Assembly: GCA_016782545.1 (NCBI GenBank)
Contig: JADHYG010000006.1
Span: 1-30,491 of the forward strand
Direction of reading: 5' to 3'
Source: Candidatus Microgenomates bacterium
GTDB taxonomy: Bacteria; Patescibacteria; Microgenomatia; JADHYG01
Length of the DNA: 30,491 nucleotides
Position numbers and translations under genes: made by a program. Of the stretch, positions 8,680 through 16,335 are shown in pieces. The notes beneath the pieces are model-generated. The model worked only from the letters and a program-made list of their open reading frames with translations, did not search any database and was not told the DNA's origin. The stretch's first letter is position 1; each line of letters opens with the position of its first letter.

Positions 8680-9000
8680 TTAAAATATTGCCTTTACTTT
8701 AAAAAAACCATTATGGGTTTCTTTGGCATTAGAAAGCGATTCTTCTTGACTCATTGAAGGCTTAACTTCATCTTCCCGAAAAACATTTTCCAAACCAGTC
8801 ACTTGACTGGTCGGTTCAACATTCTTTGTGTCCAATTCTTTTAATTGATTTACATACTCTAAAATTGAGGAAAGTTGTTTTTGAAATTTTTTAAGCTCCT
8901 TTGGAGTTAATTTCAAATTGGCTAATTTCGCCACATGATTTACTTCATCGATTGAAAGTTTAATTCTTTTATTTTTTAATTTTAAATTGTCGTTTTTCAT
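8680..9000 (-). CDS. gatC: Asp/Glu-tRNA amidotransferase subunit C
   Basis: A 106-residue GatC that wraps around GatA and stabilises the GatCAB complex. Recognisable segments are SIDEVNHVAKLANLKLTPKEL (from about residue 16), a central helix ILEYVNQLKELDT, and the tail VTGLENVFREDEV, then a Phe-rich end (GFFKVKAIF). The first 14 residues (MKNDNLKLKNKRIK) precede the usual family start, are Lys/Asn rich and AT-rich, and may reflect low-complexity growth; no better downstream start is visible. The gap to the gatA ATG is one base. Confidence 0.93.
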   Translation of the reverse strand: MKNDNLKLKNKRIKLSIDEVNHVAKLANLKLTPKELKKFQKQLSSILEYVNQLKELDTKNVEPTSQVTGLENVFREDEVKPSMSQEESLSNAKETHNGFFKVKAIF

Positions 9001-9020
9001 TTTTAGTTTTTACCAGTGTT

Positions 9021-9821
9021 TTAATCGAGCATACTTGGCTCTTTCGCCGGCATAATTTTTAATTTGGCGAGAATCACCATATGAGCCTGCCATTCTAAAC
9101 TGTCATCCAATGGCTCTAATTCTATCTTATTTTGATACTTTTTCTCAAGAGCCAGTTTGATTAAAAAATCAGCTAAGTGAGGATTTTTGGGCAGAATTGG
9201 ACCATGAAGATAAGTACTAATAGTATTTTTGTAAATACACCCTTCGGTTCCATCTTCGCCATTATTACCAAATCCCTTTATTACTTTACCTAAAGGTTTA
9301 ACCTTTTTTCCCAAATATGTCCTCCCTCCATGATTTTCAAAGCCGATAATGAAATTGTTATATTGTTCATTGTTAATTGCTAATTGTTGATTGTTAATTT
9401 CAGTCACGATATTACCAATACACCTCTTTTTTGTTTTGCCTGGATGAATTGTGTGCAAATCAAGAATTCCCAGTCCGGGAATGTCTTCTCCTTTTGCTGG
9501 TCGATAAAAATGGCCTAAAAACTGATAAGCACCGCAAACAAAAAGACCGGGAACTTCAGATTCAATCATTTCTTTAATAACTAGCCCTTTGTTTTGCCGA
9601 AGATCTTTGGCGGCAATTTTTTGCTGTCTGTCTTGAGCGCCACCCATAAACAGCATGTCGCATACAGCCAATTGCTTATGATCTGTCTCTAAGTTTATTT
9701 CTCTTACTTCTATATTTATCCCTCTCCACTGACAACGCTTAGTCAAACAAATAACATTACCTCTGTCACCATAAATACTCATCAAGTCAGGATACAACCA
9801 GCCGATAGTTAATTTCATCAT
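9021..9821 (-). CDS. gatD: Lipid II isoglutaminyl synthase, glutamine amidotransferase subunit (GatD)
   Basis: A 266-residue CobB/CobQ-like glutaminase that supplies ammonia to MurT for amidation of the D-Glu residue of peptidoglycan lipid II. Key pieces are LYPDLMSIYGDRGN (9-22), the nucleophile Cys96 in GLFVCGAYQFLGH, and His206 in TYLHGPILPKNPHLAD. The third catalytic residue is expected from MurT. Residues 142-156 (INNQQLAINNEQYNN) are encoded by an AATTAACAATCA-type repeat at 9355-9400 and make the protein longer than the roughly 243 residues of S. aureus GatD. It overlaps the gpmI stop by one base (TAATG), so it is coupled to gpmI rather than adjacent to murT. Confidence 0.92.
   Translation of the reverse strand: MMKLTIGWLYPDLMSIYGDRGNVICLTKRCQWRGINIEVREINLETDHKQLAVCDMLFMGGAQDRQQKIAAKDLRQNKGLVIKEMIESEVPGLFVCGAYQFLGHFYRPAKGEDIPGLGILDLHTIHPGKTKKRCIGNIVTEINNQQLAINNEQYNNFIIGFENHGGRTYLGKKVKPLGKVIKGFGNNGEDGTEGCIYKNTISTYLHGPILPKNPHLADFLIKLALEKKYQNKIELEPLDDSLEWQAHMVILAKLKIMPAKEPSMLD
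9355..9400. repeat. AT-rich repeat read in frame inside gatD
   Basis: Imperfect TTGTTAATTG / TTGTTGATTG units run from 9355 to 9400. On the coding strand they give an Asn/Gln-rich stretch absent from standard GatD proteins. The reading frame is preserved on both sides. Confidence 0.65.
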
Positions 9822-11323
9822 TAAATAAAACTCCTTCCCGTCATTTCTTTGGGTTGTTTTAAACCAAGAATTTTTAAAATTGTGGGCGCCAAATCTTGAA
9901 GAACGCCTTGATCACGGTTTAATTTTTGCCATTTTTTTGAAATCAAAATAAAAGGCACCGGATTAATAGTATGCGCTGTCAATCGGCCGCCTGTTTTTTC
10001 ATCAATCATTTCCTCAGCATTGCCATGATCACTAATAATAAGAATATTGAAATTATTTTTTCTCCCCTCTTCAACAATTTTAGCAATCGCCTTGTCAATT
10101 ACTTCCACGCCAACAATAGTTGCTTTTAAATTGCCGGTGTGGCCAATCATATCGCCATTACAAAGATTAGTAAAAATAACTTCGTGAGATTGCACCTGCA
10201 TGGCTTGGATTATTTCCTGGGCAATATCAGCGGTTCTCATGGCCGGCTTTTCGTCGTGAGTTTTAATATCTGAATAAGAATCAAGCATCATTCTGTCCTC
10301 ACCATCAAAAGCATCTTCTCTTTTACAATTTAAGAAAAAAGTCATGTGGGCAAATTTTTCTGTTTCGGTCACTCTTAATTGACGCAAACCGGCTTTGCTG
10401 ATAATTTCTCCTAAGGAATTTTTAATCTCAATGGGCGGAAAAGCAACTTTTACTTGATAGTCAGGACTATATTGAGACATGGTGACATATTCTAAATTTT
10501 TAATCCTTTTTTCTAAAAATCTTTCTACTAATTGCCGCGGCCGATCATCTCTGAAATTAACAAAAACAACCGCATCATTAGAAGCAATCGCTCCTTCTTC
10601 TCCGGGTCCAACCTCAATAATGACTGGCTCAATAAATTCATCAGCGATTCCTTTTTTATAAGAATCTTTAATGGCTTGAGAAGCGCTTTGATATTTTTTT
10701 CCTTTTCTTTTAATCAATAAATCAAAGGTTTTGTCTGTTCTTTCCCAATTATGGTCCCTATCCATGGCATAATAGCGGCCAGAAACAGAGGCAATCTTGC
10801 CAACGCCCAAATCATCAATAAAATCCTGAAGCTCTTGAACATATCTAAGGGCACTTTCTGGCAGAGTATCCCGGCCGTCAGTAAAAACATGAATATAAAT
10901 TTTTTTAAGTCCATAAGCTTCAGCTCCTTTTAATAAAGCATAAACATGTTCTTGATGAGAATGAACACCCCCCGGGCTGATTAGACCTTTAATATGCAAA
11001 GTAGAATTATGTTTTTTAACATGATCAAAAGCAGTAATAATTGCTTTATTGCGAAAAAAGGATTTATCTTCAATTGATTTGTTAATTCTCACCAAATCAT
11101 GAAAAAGCAATCTTCCTGCGCCAATAGTCATATGATTAACTTCTGAAGTTCCCATCTGTCCTTCAGGCAAACCAACTGCTTTGCTTGAAGCTTGTAAAAC
11201 AGCATGAGGAAATTGATGCCAATATCGATCAAAATTAGGAGTTTTTGCCAATTTAATTGCATTGCCCACTTCTGACGCTCTTAAACCCCAACCATCTAAA
11301 ATAATTAAAATCACTTTTTTCAT
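9821..11323 (-). CDS. gpmI: 2,3-bisphosphoglycerate-independent phosphoglycerate mutase
   Basis: A 500-residue Mn-dependent enzyme that interconverts 3- and 2-phosphoglycerate in lower glycolysis. Visible motifs are ILDGWG (8-13; metal ligand Asp10), the phosphoserine loop with Ser60 in MGTSEVNHMTIGAGR, GVHSHQEH, FTDGRDTLP, GRYYAMDRDHNWER, CNGDMIGHTG and ISDHGNAEEM. The serine loop departs from the common MGNSEVGHxNIGAGR at three positions (Asn to Thr, Gly to Asn, Asn to Thr), but the serine and metal ligands remain. It has its own promoter in the gap after murT and overlaps gatD by one base. Confidence 0.96.
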   Translation of the reverse strand: MKKVILIILDGWGLRASEVGNAIKLAKTPNFDRYWHQFPHAVLQASSKAVGLPEGQMGTSEVNHMTIGAGRLLFHDLVRINKSIEDKSFFRNKAIITAFDHVKKHNSTLHIKGLISPGGVHSHQEHVYALLKGAEAYGLKKIYIHVFTDGRDTLPESALRYVQELQDFIDDLGVGKIASVSGRYYAMDRDHNWERTDKTFDLLIKRKGKKYQSASQAIKDSYKKGIADEFIEPVIIEVGPGEEGAIASNDAVVFVNFRDDRPRQLVERFLEKRIKNLEYVTMSQYSPDYQVKVAFPPIEIKNSLGEIISKAGLRQLRVTETEKFAHMTFFLNCKREDAFDGEDRMMLDSYSDIKTHDEKPAMRTADIAQEIIQAMQVQSHEVIFTNLCNGDMIGHTGNLKATIVGVEVIDKAIAKIVEEGRKNNFNILIISDHGNAEEMIDEKTGGRLTAHTINPVPFILISKKWQKLNRDQGVLQDLAPTILKILGLKQPKEMTGRSFI

Positions 11324-11336
11324 TGACTTTCATAGT

Positions 11337-11365
11337 ATACTACAAACACCTTTTAACTAAAACAA
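11337..11365 (-). promoter_or_regulatory. Promoter for the gpmI-gatD-gatCA group
   Basis: Minus strand TTGTTT (11365-11360), 17-base spacer, TAGTAT (11342-11337). The predicted start is near 11330, only about 7 nt before the gpmI ATG, so the leader would be very short. Confidence 0.45.
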
Positions 11366-11373
11366 AGCCTTGT

Positions 11374-12702
11374 TCAGAGAATTTTTCTACCTCTTAAAAT
11401 TTTTCTTATCTCAAGCATAGCTGAATAAGTGGGCAAGATATACAAAGTTTCATCAACCTTAATACCGTCTAAACCAACAAAAATCGCTTTTTCTAATTCT
11501 TGAAAAATCTTGAATTTAGAATTATGTTCTAGTGTTTTCATGTTTTTATGTTCTAGTGCTTTCAAGGCATATTTAATTCTTAATCCTAAATCATAAGCCC
11601 GGTCGCCGCTGATAATGAGATGGTCAACTTTTTGAACCAGTTCCTCAAAGTCAACATCCCAAATCCAGGAAACATCTCGACCGTCAGGAATTCTGTCGTT
11701 CAGCGCCAAGAGTACAATTTTTGGCTTTTGTTTAATAATTCTCTGCAAAGTAACGTTAAATCCGGTTGGATTTTTTGACAAAAGAATCTTGACTTTTTTA
11801 TCTTTAAAACTAAATTCCTCGCCTCTGCCAAAGACCGGTTCAAAACTCTTGAGCGCGATTTGAATATTTTCATCTTTTATACTCAAGCTCTTAACTGCTG
11901 AAACAGCCGCTAAAATATTATAACGATTATAAATTCCCGGCAGAAACCAATTCCAGTCTGACAGGGATGGTTTTGGTCTTTTTTCACCGCATTTTTTACA
12001 TTGCCAAAGACCTAAATGAGAAAAATAAACCCTTTTAAAATCAAGCCTTGTCCCGCAGAAAAGACAATGAATTGAATCAGCAGCATGGGAGATTTTGGTC
12101 TTAGAATCTTCTTGACTTTCAAGGCCAAAATATAAAACCTCGGCCTCAAGATCTTTGCCTAGAAAAGCAATTTGAGGATCATCGCTATTTAAAATAACTT
12201 TTGTTTGCGAAGGTAATTTTTTAAGAGCTCGACGCCATTTTTCAGCAATAAGATCAATTTCGCCATAACGATCAAGCTGATCACGAAATAAATTTAAACA
12301 AACAACTATTTGAGGGGTAAATTCTCCTAAAACTAAAGGAAGAGTGTTCTCATCAACTTCAAAAACAGCCCAATCGACTTTAATCTGGCCAAAAAAATCA
12401 GCTGATTTAATCATCGCCGAAGCAATCCCATTTAAAAGATTAGCGCCTGAATGGTTGTGAATAACCTGATTAGATCTTCCTTCATTTTCAAGAATTTTTT
12501 GAATTATCTTTGAAGTAGTTGTTTTCCCATTAGTACCAGCAATTAAAATTATCCCTTTTTTGACGCCTCGACTCATTTTCTTAATAAAGTCTTTGTCTAA
12601 AGTCAAAGCAATCTCACCCGGCCATGTTCCACCGGCACCAATATTAAAAAGGCGACTTAAAGCCGCCATTATTTTACCAATTATAATTATTAAAATTCTC
12701 AT
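11374..12702 (-). CDS. murT: Lipid II isoglutaminyl synthase, Mur-ligase-like subunit (MurT)
   Basis: A 442-residue Mur ligase relative that activates the D-Glu carboxylate of lipid II with ATP for amidation by GatD-derived ammonia. Features are an N-terminal hydrophobic segment, the ATP loop AGTNGKTTTSK (55-65), ENTLPLVLGEF, a zinc ribbon with Cys213, Cys216, Cys235 and Cys238, NRYNILAAVSA, and the C-terminal MurT domain with DGRDVSWIWD, where Asp349 matches the residue that completes the GatD active site. Residues about 383-394 (LEHKNMKTLEHN) come from a CACTAGAACAT-type repeat. Its partner gatD lies one gene downstream, separated by gpmI. It follows htpX after five bases. Confidence 0.93.
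   Translation of the reverse strand: MRILIIIIGKIMAALSRLFNIGAGGTWPGEIALTLDKDFIKKMSRGVKKGIILIAGTNGKTTTSKIIQKILENEGRSNQVIHNHSGANLLNGIASAMIKSADFFGQIKVDWAVFEVDENTLPLVLGEFTPQIVVCLNLFRDQLDRYGEIDLIAEKWRRALKKLPSQTKVILNSDDPQIAFLGKDLEAEVLYFGLESQEDSKTKISHAADSIHCLFCGTRLDFKRVYFSHLGLWQCKKCGEKRPKPSLSDWNWFLPGIYNRYNILAAVSAVKSLSIKDENIQIALKSFEPVFGRGEEFSFKDKKVKILLSKNPTGFNVTLQRIIKQKPKIVLLALNDRIPDGRDVSWIWDVDFEELVQKVDHLIISGDRAYDLGLRIKYALKALEHKNMKTLEHNSKFKIFQELEKAIFVGLDGIKVDETLYILPTYSAMLEIRKILRGRKIL
11522..11558. repeat. REHKN-type coding repeat in murT
   Basis: Two perfect 13-base direct copies of TTATGTTCTAGTG lie at 11522-11534 and 11546-11558, joined by TTTTCATGTTT. On the coding strand this reads LEHKNMKTLEHN. 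Closely related sequence in the same frame occurs in polX and pilB. Confidence 0.7.
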
Positions 12703-12707
12703 TATCT

Positions 12708-13595
12708 TTACATTCTTCGTAAAATTTTAATCCTTTCTTTAACTGGTGGATGAGTATTGAATAAACCAGCAAACCAAGCGCCGAATTCTTTACCTTTAAA
12801 AGGATTAATAATGTATAAATGAGCGGTAGCATTATTGGCTGCTTCTAAAACCTCTCTGTCTTGAGAGATTTTCTCAAGAGCATCAGCCAAAGCATCGGGA
12901 TTTCTGGTTAGAAGCCCAGCCGAAGCATCAGCGAGAAACTCTCTTTGACGAGAAATGGATAGTTGAATTAATTTAGCAATTAAAGGAGACAGAATAGCTA
13001 AAACAACACCTATTAATACAAAAACTTGCCCTTTTTCTCCTTTCTTTTTCTTTCCACCCCACCATAAAGATCGATTAAAAATATCAGCTAAATAAGCAGT
13101 CGTGCCTACCAAAACAGCAACAATCGCCATTAAGCGAATATCATAATTTTTAATATGAGAAAGTTCGTGAGCAATCACGCCTTCAAGTTCTGACCTTTCC
13201 AGCTTATTAAGAAGTCCTGTGGTGGCACAGATTATAGCATGATCAGGATCACGACCAGCGGCAAAAGCATTGGGAGCCGAATCCTCAATTACATAAAGTT
13301 TTGGCCTCGGTAATCCAGCCCCAATACATAAATTCTCGGCAACAGTGAAAAAATTAAAATCTCTTTTTTCACCTGCCGGTCGGGCTCCTGAAATTTTTAA
13401 AATTATCTTATCGCCAAAATAATAACTACCTAAACTTAAAAATCCGGAAATAATCAAGGCTGTTCCCAAATAAGAAAAACCCTCTCCTTGAGCTTGACCA
13501 AAAACATAAGCCGCAAAGGAAATAAAGGCAATAAAAATAGCCGTGATTAAAAGAGTTTTTCGTTTATTACCGGCGATTTGAGAGTAAATAGACAT
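12708..13595 (-). CDS. htpX: HtpX-like membrane zinc metalloprotease
   Basis: A 295-residue M48-family protease of the cytoplasmic membrane, implicated in removing damaged membrane proteins. Two hydrophobic helices span about residues 15-60, followed by the NAFAAGRDPDHAIICATTGLL segment. The zinc motif HELSH is in GVIAHELSHIKNYD (about 140-153), and a second hydrophobic pair follows. The third zinc ligand is the Glu in SRQREFLADASA. It ends with the usual THPPVKERIKILRRM. Its ATG overlaps the lemA stop by one base (TAATG), so LemA and HtpX are translationally coupled, as in many bacteria. Confidence 0.95.
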   Translation of the reverse strand: MSIYSQIAGNKRKTLLITAIFIAFISFAAYVFGQAQGEGFSYLGTALIISGFLSLGSYYFGDKIILKISGARPAGEKRDFNFFTVAENLCIGAGLPRPKLYVIEDSAPNAFAAGRDPDHAIICATTGLLNKLERSELEGVIAHELSHIKNYDIRLMAIVAVLVGTTAYLADIFNRSLWWGGKKKKGEKGQVFVLIGVVLAILSPLIAKLIQLSISRQREFLADASAGLLTRNPDALADALEKISQDREVLEAANNATAHLYIINPFKGKEFGAWFAGLFNTHPPVKERIKILRRM

Positions 13596-14137
13596 TAAAA
13601 TTTAACCTCAACTTTCTTTCTCTCTTCTTCTCCTGCCTCAAAAAACTCCTCTTTTTTAAATCCAAAGTTTTGTGCCAATAAAACATTGGGGAAAACTTTA
13701 ATTTTGGTATTATACTCTAAAACATTAGTGTTATAAAATTGCCTTGCGTAAGCAACCTTGTCCTCTGTATCTTCAAGCTGTTTCTGCAGATCTTTAAAAT
13801 TTTCATTTGCTTTGAGTTCAGGATAATTTTCAGCAACAGCAAAAAGAGTTTTAAGAGTACCGGTTAAACCCGCATTTGCTTCTCCTTTGGCGGCTGGAGT
13901 TTTGGCTGAAAGAAGTGCCGATCTTGCCTTAGTTACATTTTCAAATACTCCTTTTTCATGCTTGGCATAACCTTTAACTGTTTCTACTAAATTAGGAATA
14001 AGATCGGCTCTTCTTTTAAGTTGAACGTCAATACCGCTCCAAGCTTCTTTTACCCTCATTCGGATGGTCACTAATCCGTTGTATAAAGACCAAATATAAA
14101 TCACTACAACTGCTGCTAAACCTAAAACTGGTAACAT
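13595..14137 (-). CDS. lemA: LemA family protein
   Basis: A 180-residue protein with one N-terminal membrane helix (about 1-18) and a long helical outer domain with the family segments [76 protein letters not shown] and [14 protein letters not shown]. The exact function of LemA is unsettled; it is commonly paired with HtpX or other membrane proteases. The start is well supported by the ribosome binding site AAGGGGGGTGA at 14157-14147, nine bases upstream. A conserved structured element lies just upstream and also occurs before the pilin gene. Confidence 0.94.
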   Translation of the reverse strand: MLPVLGLAAVVVIYIWSLYNGLVTIRMRVKEAWSGIDVQLKRRADLIPNLVETVKGYAKHEKGVFENVTKARSALLSAKTPAAKGEANAGLTGTLKTLFAVAENYPELKANENFKDLQKQLEDTEDKVAYARQFYNTNVLEYNTKIKVFPNVLLAQNFGFKKEEFFEAGEEERKKVEVKF

Positions 14138-14146
14138 AATTTTTAT

Positions 14147-14269
14147 TCACCCCCCTTCATTAGAAAATCTTAACGAGTAATAACGAGTTTTAGATTTTCT
14201 TATGTCCCGTAGATGCGCCCTTCGCGGGTGAGGACGTAGACCTCAACGCGAAGTAAGCATTGTACGGGA
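14147..14269 (-). promoter_or_regulatory. Structured leader element, copy 1 (upstream of lemA-htpX-murT)
   Basis: Read on the minus strand, a 65-nt rod-like hairpin (14269-14205) is followed by a second hairpin (14200-14162) and the ribosome binding site (14157-14147). The rod has four paired segments: TCCCGTA/TACGGGA, ATGC/GCAT, CTTCGCG/CGCGAAG and TGAGG/CCTCA around the loop TCTACGT. The second hairpin pairs AGAAAATCT with AGATTTTCT. An 86% identical copy stands before the pilin gene (18026-18160) in the same order and spacing. Not recognised as any known riboswitch. The strand is argued from gene placement; two wobble-type differences favour a plus-strand RNA instead. Confidence 0.7.
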
Positions 14270-14277
14270 TCGTTTCA

Positions 14278-14306
14278 TATCTAAGTCAAACACTAAGCTC
14301 TAGCAA
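14278..14306 (-). promoter_or_regulatory. Possible promoter upstream of leader element copy 1
   Basis: Minus strand TTGCTA (14306-14301), 17-base spacer, TAGATA (14283-14278). The predicted start is near 14271, two bases before the first paired base of the structured element. The match to consensus is only moderate. Confidence 0.4.
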
Positions 14307-14316
14307 GCCGGCCTCC

Positions 14317-16275
14317 CTATTCTAAAATCCCCAACCACTCACTCACTCTATTATAATCCAAAGTATTTAAAATGTCACTTTTTTCACACCATCCTCTTCT
14401 GGCTACAGAAACACCATATGACATCATTTCCATTGTTTTTGTACTATGAGCATCTGAGCCCAAAGCAATTTTAACTCCTTTTTTAATTGCTTTTTGAACT
14501 AAAATATCTGGCAAATCTAATCTTGTTGGATGACAATTAATTTCAAGAGCTTTCTTATTATTTTTACAAAAATCAAAAACCGCCTCCCAATCAAGTCCAT
14601 ATCCCTCTCTTTGATTAAGTAATCTGCCGGTTGGATGAGCAAGAATTCTAGCCTTGGGATGAGAAAAAGCAGATAAGACTCGCTTAGTCATTTTTTCTCT
14701 TGATTGCTTAAAACTAGAATGAATGGCGATAATAGCAAAATCTATATAATCAAAGGCTTTTTCTGGCAAAGCCAATCTTCCATCAGGAAGAATGTTGATT
14801 TCTAATCCGTTTAGAACTCTTATATCAAGAAAAGGCGAAAACCACCCCGCTGGCGGGGTGGATGAAGCCGATACTAATAAGTCACTCGCCGAAGGCGAGT
14901 GTACAGAGCGAAACAGAGAACCACTTCGCTGAGCGGAGTGGTTCTCTATATCGGCTTTTCTCTTAAATTGAGAAAGTTTTTTACTCTCCAAAACTTCCTC
15001 AATTCTTGCTTTTCGTCGCTTCATTATGGTAATAATTTGTTTTTCTGTGTGATTACTAAGGCTTGGGTTGTGTTCTGTAAAAGTAATATACTCATATTTT
15101 AACTGAATTGCTTTAATAATCATCTTTTCAAAACTATCAATACCTAAATCTTGAGAAGATTTAAGATCAAAATTTGAATGACAATGCAAATCGCCTTTGA
15201 TATCTTCAAGCTTAATAAGCTTAGGCAGTTGTTTTTTTTGAGCCGCTTCAATCTCTCCTCTGTTTTCTCTTAATTCTGGTGGAATCCACTCCAACCCCAA
15301 AAATTGATAAAGCTCTTTTTCTGTCCTAAATTTCTTAATTTTTTCTCTTTTGTTCTTCTGTTCTTTTGTTTTTATGTTTTTATGTTCTCGTGTTTTAATG
15401 ATTTTCATTCCATATTCTGAAAGAGACAAATCTTTTTTTAAAGCAAGCTCCCTCAACTTGATATTATGATTTTTTGACCCGGTAAAGTATTGAAGCATTG
15501 CCCCATAACTTTCAGGTTTTTGAACACGAAGATCTACTTGCTTTCCATTTTCTAAAATAATAGAGGCGCCTGATTTTCCTTTTTCAATAACCTTTTTAAT
15601 TTTAGAAAAATCCAAAAACCAATTAATGATCTCTTGAGATTCATGAGTGGCAACAGCAATATCAATATCACCAATAGTCGCTGCCATTCTTCGTAATGAA
15701 CCCAAAACATCAGCTTTAATTACTTTGGGATTTTTTTTCAAATAAATAATTAATTCCTGAACAATAGTATCAGCGTAAGGAAGAATCATGCGCTGCTCTT
15801 TTGTCTGATTTTTTTTAAAATTATCTATTGCTTCAATGATTGCTTGTTGAGACTTTTCACCAAATCCTTCAAGAGGAGCAATTTTCCCCTGCCTGGCCAT
15901 TTTTTCAAGATCTTCCACCACCGTCTTGGGATTTTTAAGTTTTAAAACCTTAACCAGCTTATAAGCTCTCCTAGCACCAAATCCAGCAATGGAAAGTAAG
16001 AAAAACATTGCTTTTGGTAGGTTTTTCATTACTTTTTGAAAATGTTTGACTTGACCAGTTTGAAAAAGTTCATCTAAATGTGAGGCGATTGAAACGCCAA
16101 TGCCGGAAATTTCTTTTAATTTTCCATCATGCCAAAGATCTTTTGCTTCAAAAGTCAAATGTTCAATCGAGTCAGCGGCTCTATCATAGGCAGTAATTCT
16201 AAACTGATTTTCGCCTTTGATTTGGTAAGCAGCGGAAATTTTTCTTAAAAGAACGGCAATTTCTTGATTATTCAT
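14317..16275 (-). CDS. polX: DNA polymerase/3'-5' exonuclease PolX
   Basis: A 652-residue family X repair polymerase. The N-terminal beta-type part has helix-hairpin-helix segments (about 52-61 and 95-104) and palm residues Asp203 and Asp205 in GSLRRMAATIGDIDIAV plus Asp248 in KQVDLRV. The C-terminal PHP nuclease domain has DLHCHSNFD (362-370), FTEHNPS, LEINILPDG, AIHSSFKQ, LAHPTGRLLNQREGYG, INCHPTRLDLP and ALGSDAHST. Two foreign-looking stretches are read in frame: about 295-312 (REHKN-type repeat) and about 443-483 (a 114-bp cluster of hairpins at 14840-14953). The start MNNQEIAVLL is chosen because upstream codons run antisense through tRNA-Asp. It may be leaderless. Confidence 0.95.
   Translation of the reverse strand: MNNQEIAVLLRKISAAYQIKGENQFRITAYDRAADSIEHLTFEAKDLWHDGKLKEISGIGVSIASHLDELFQTGQVKHFQKVMKNLPKAMFFLLSIAGFGARRAYKLVKVLKLKNPKTVVEDLEKMARQGKIAPLEGFGEKSQQAIIEAIDNFKKNQTKEQRMILPYADTIVQELIIYLKKNPKVIKADVLGSLRRMAATIGDIDIAVATHESQEIINWFLDFSKIKKVIEKGKSGASIILENGKQVDLRVQKPESYGAMLQYFTGSKNHNIKLRELALKKDLSLSEYGMKIIKTREHKNIKTKEQKNKREKIKKFRTEKELYQFLGLEWIPPELRENRGEIEAAQKKQLPKLIKLEDIKGDLHCHSNFDLKSSQDLGIDSFEKMIIKAIQLKYEYITFTEHNPSLSNHTEKQIITIMKRRKARIEEVLESKKLSQFKRKADIENHSAQRSGSLFRSVHSPSASDLLVSASSTPPAGWFSPFLDIRVLNGLEINILPDGRLALPEKAFDYIDFAIIAIHSSFKQSREKMTKRVLSAFSHPKARILAHPTGRLLNQREGYGLDWEAVFDFCKNNKKALEINCHPTRLDLPDILVQKAIKKGVKIALGSDAHSTKTMEMMSYGVSVARRGWCEKSDILNTLDYNRVSEWLGILE
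14840..14953. repeat. 114-bp composite palindromic element inside polX
   Basis: Three hairpins are packed together: CCACCCCGC/GCGGGGTGG (14840-14859), CACTCGCC/GGCGAGTG (14881-14899) and AGAGAACCACT/AGTGGTTCTCT (14913-14945). The last two are enclosed by GCCGATA (14865-14871) and TATCGGC (14947-14953). The total length of 114 bp is 38 codons, and the polX frame continues on both sides. Confidence 0.8.
15342..15400. repeat. REHKN-type coding repeat in polX
   Basis: Contains TATGTTCTCGTG at 15381-15392 and several TGTTCTT/TGTTTTTATG units. On the coding strand it gives REHKNIKTKEQKNKRE. It shares an 18-base run, CACGAGAACATAAAAACA, with the pilB copy, in the same frame. Confidence 0.7.
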
Positions 16276-16282
16276 TGAAAAT

Positions 16283-16311
16283 ATGTTATCAGAGGATTGA
16301 CGGGAAAACAA
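16283..16311 (-). promoter_or_regulatory. Promoter for polX, possibly giving a leaderless mRNA
   Basis: Minus strand TTGTTT (16311-16306), 17-base spacer, TAACAT (16288-16283). The start expected seven bases downstream is about 16276, the base next to the polX ATG (16275). No ribosome binding site is visible. Confidence 0.45.
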
Positions 16312-16326
16312 GAATTTGATAAGATT

Positions 16327-16335
16327 TGCTATAAT
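16327..16335 (+). promoter_or_regulatory. Extended -10 element upstream of tRNA-Asp
   Basis: TGCTATAAT is a perfect extended -10 sequence. No -35 is found at normal spacing. It ends only three bases before the tRNA, so it would start transcription at or inside the mature 5' end; its role is uncertain. Confidence 0.35.

Noticed and set aside
14205..14269. Intrinsic terminator of polX
   Set aside because: The rod has internal loops and no following T tract, and its sequence is conserved at the pilin gene where no gene ends in the same way.
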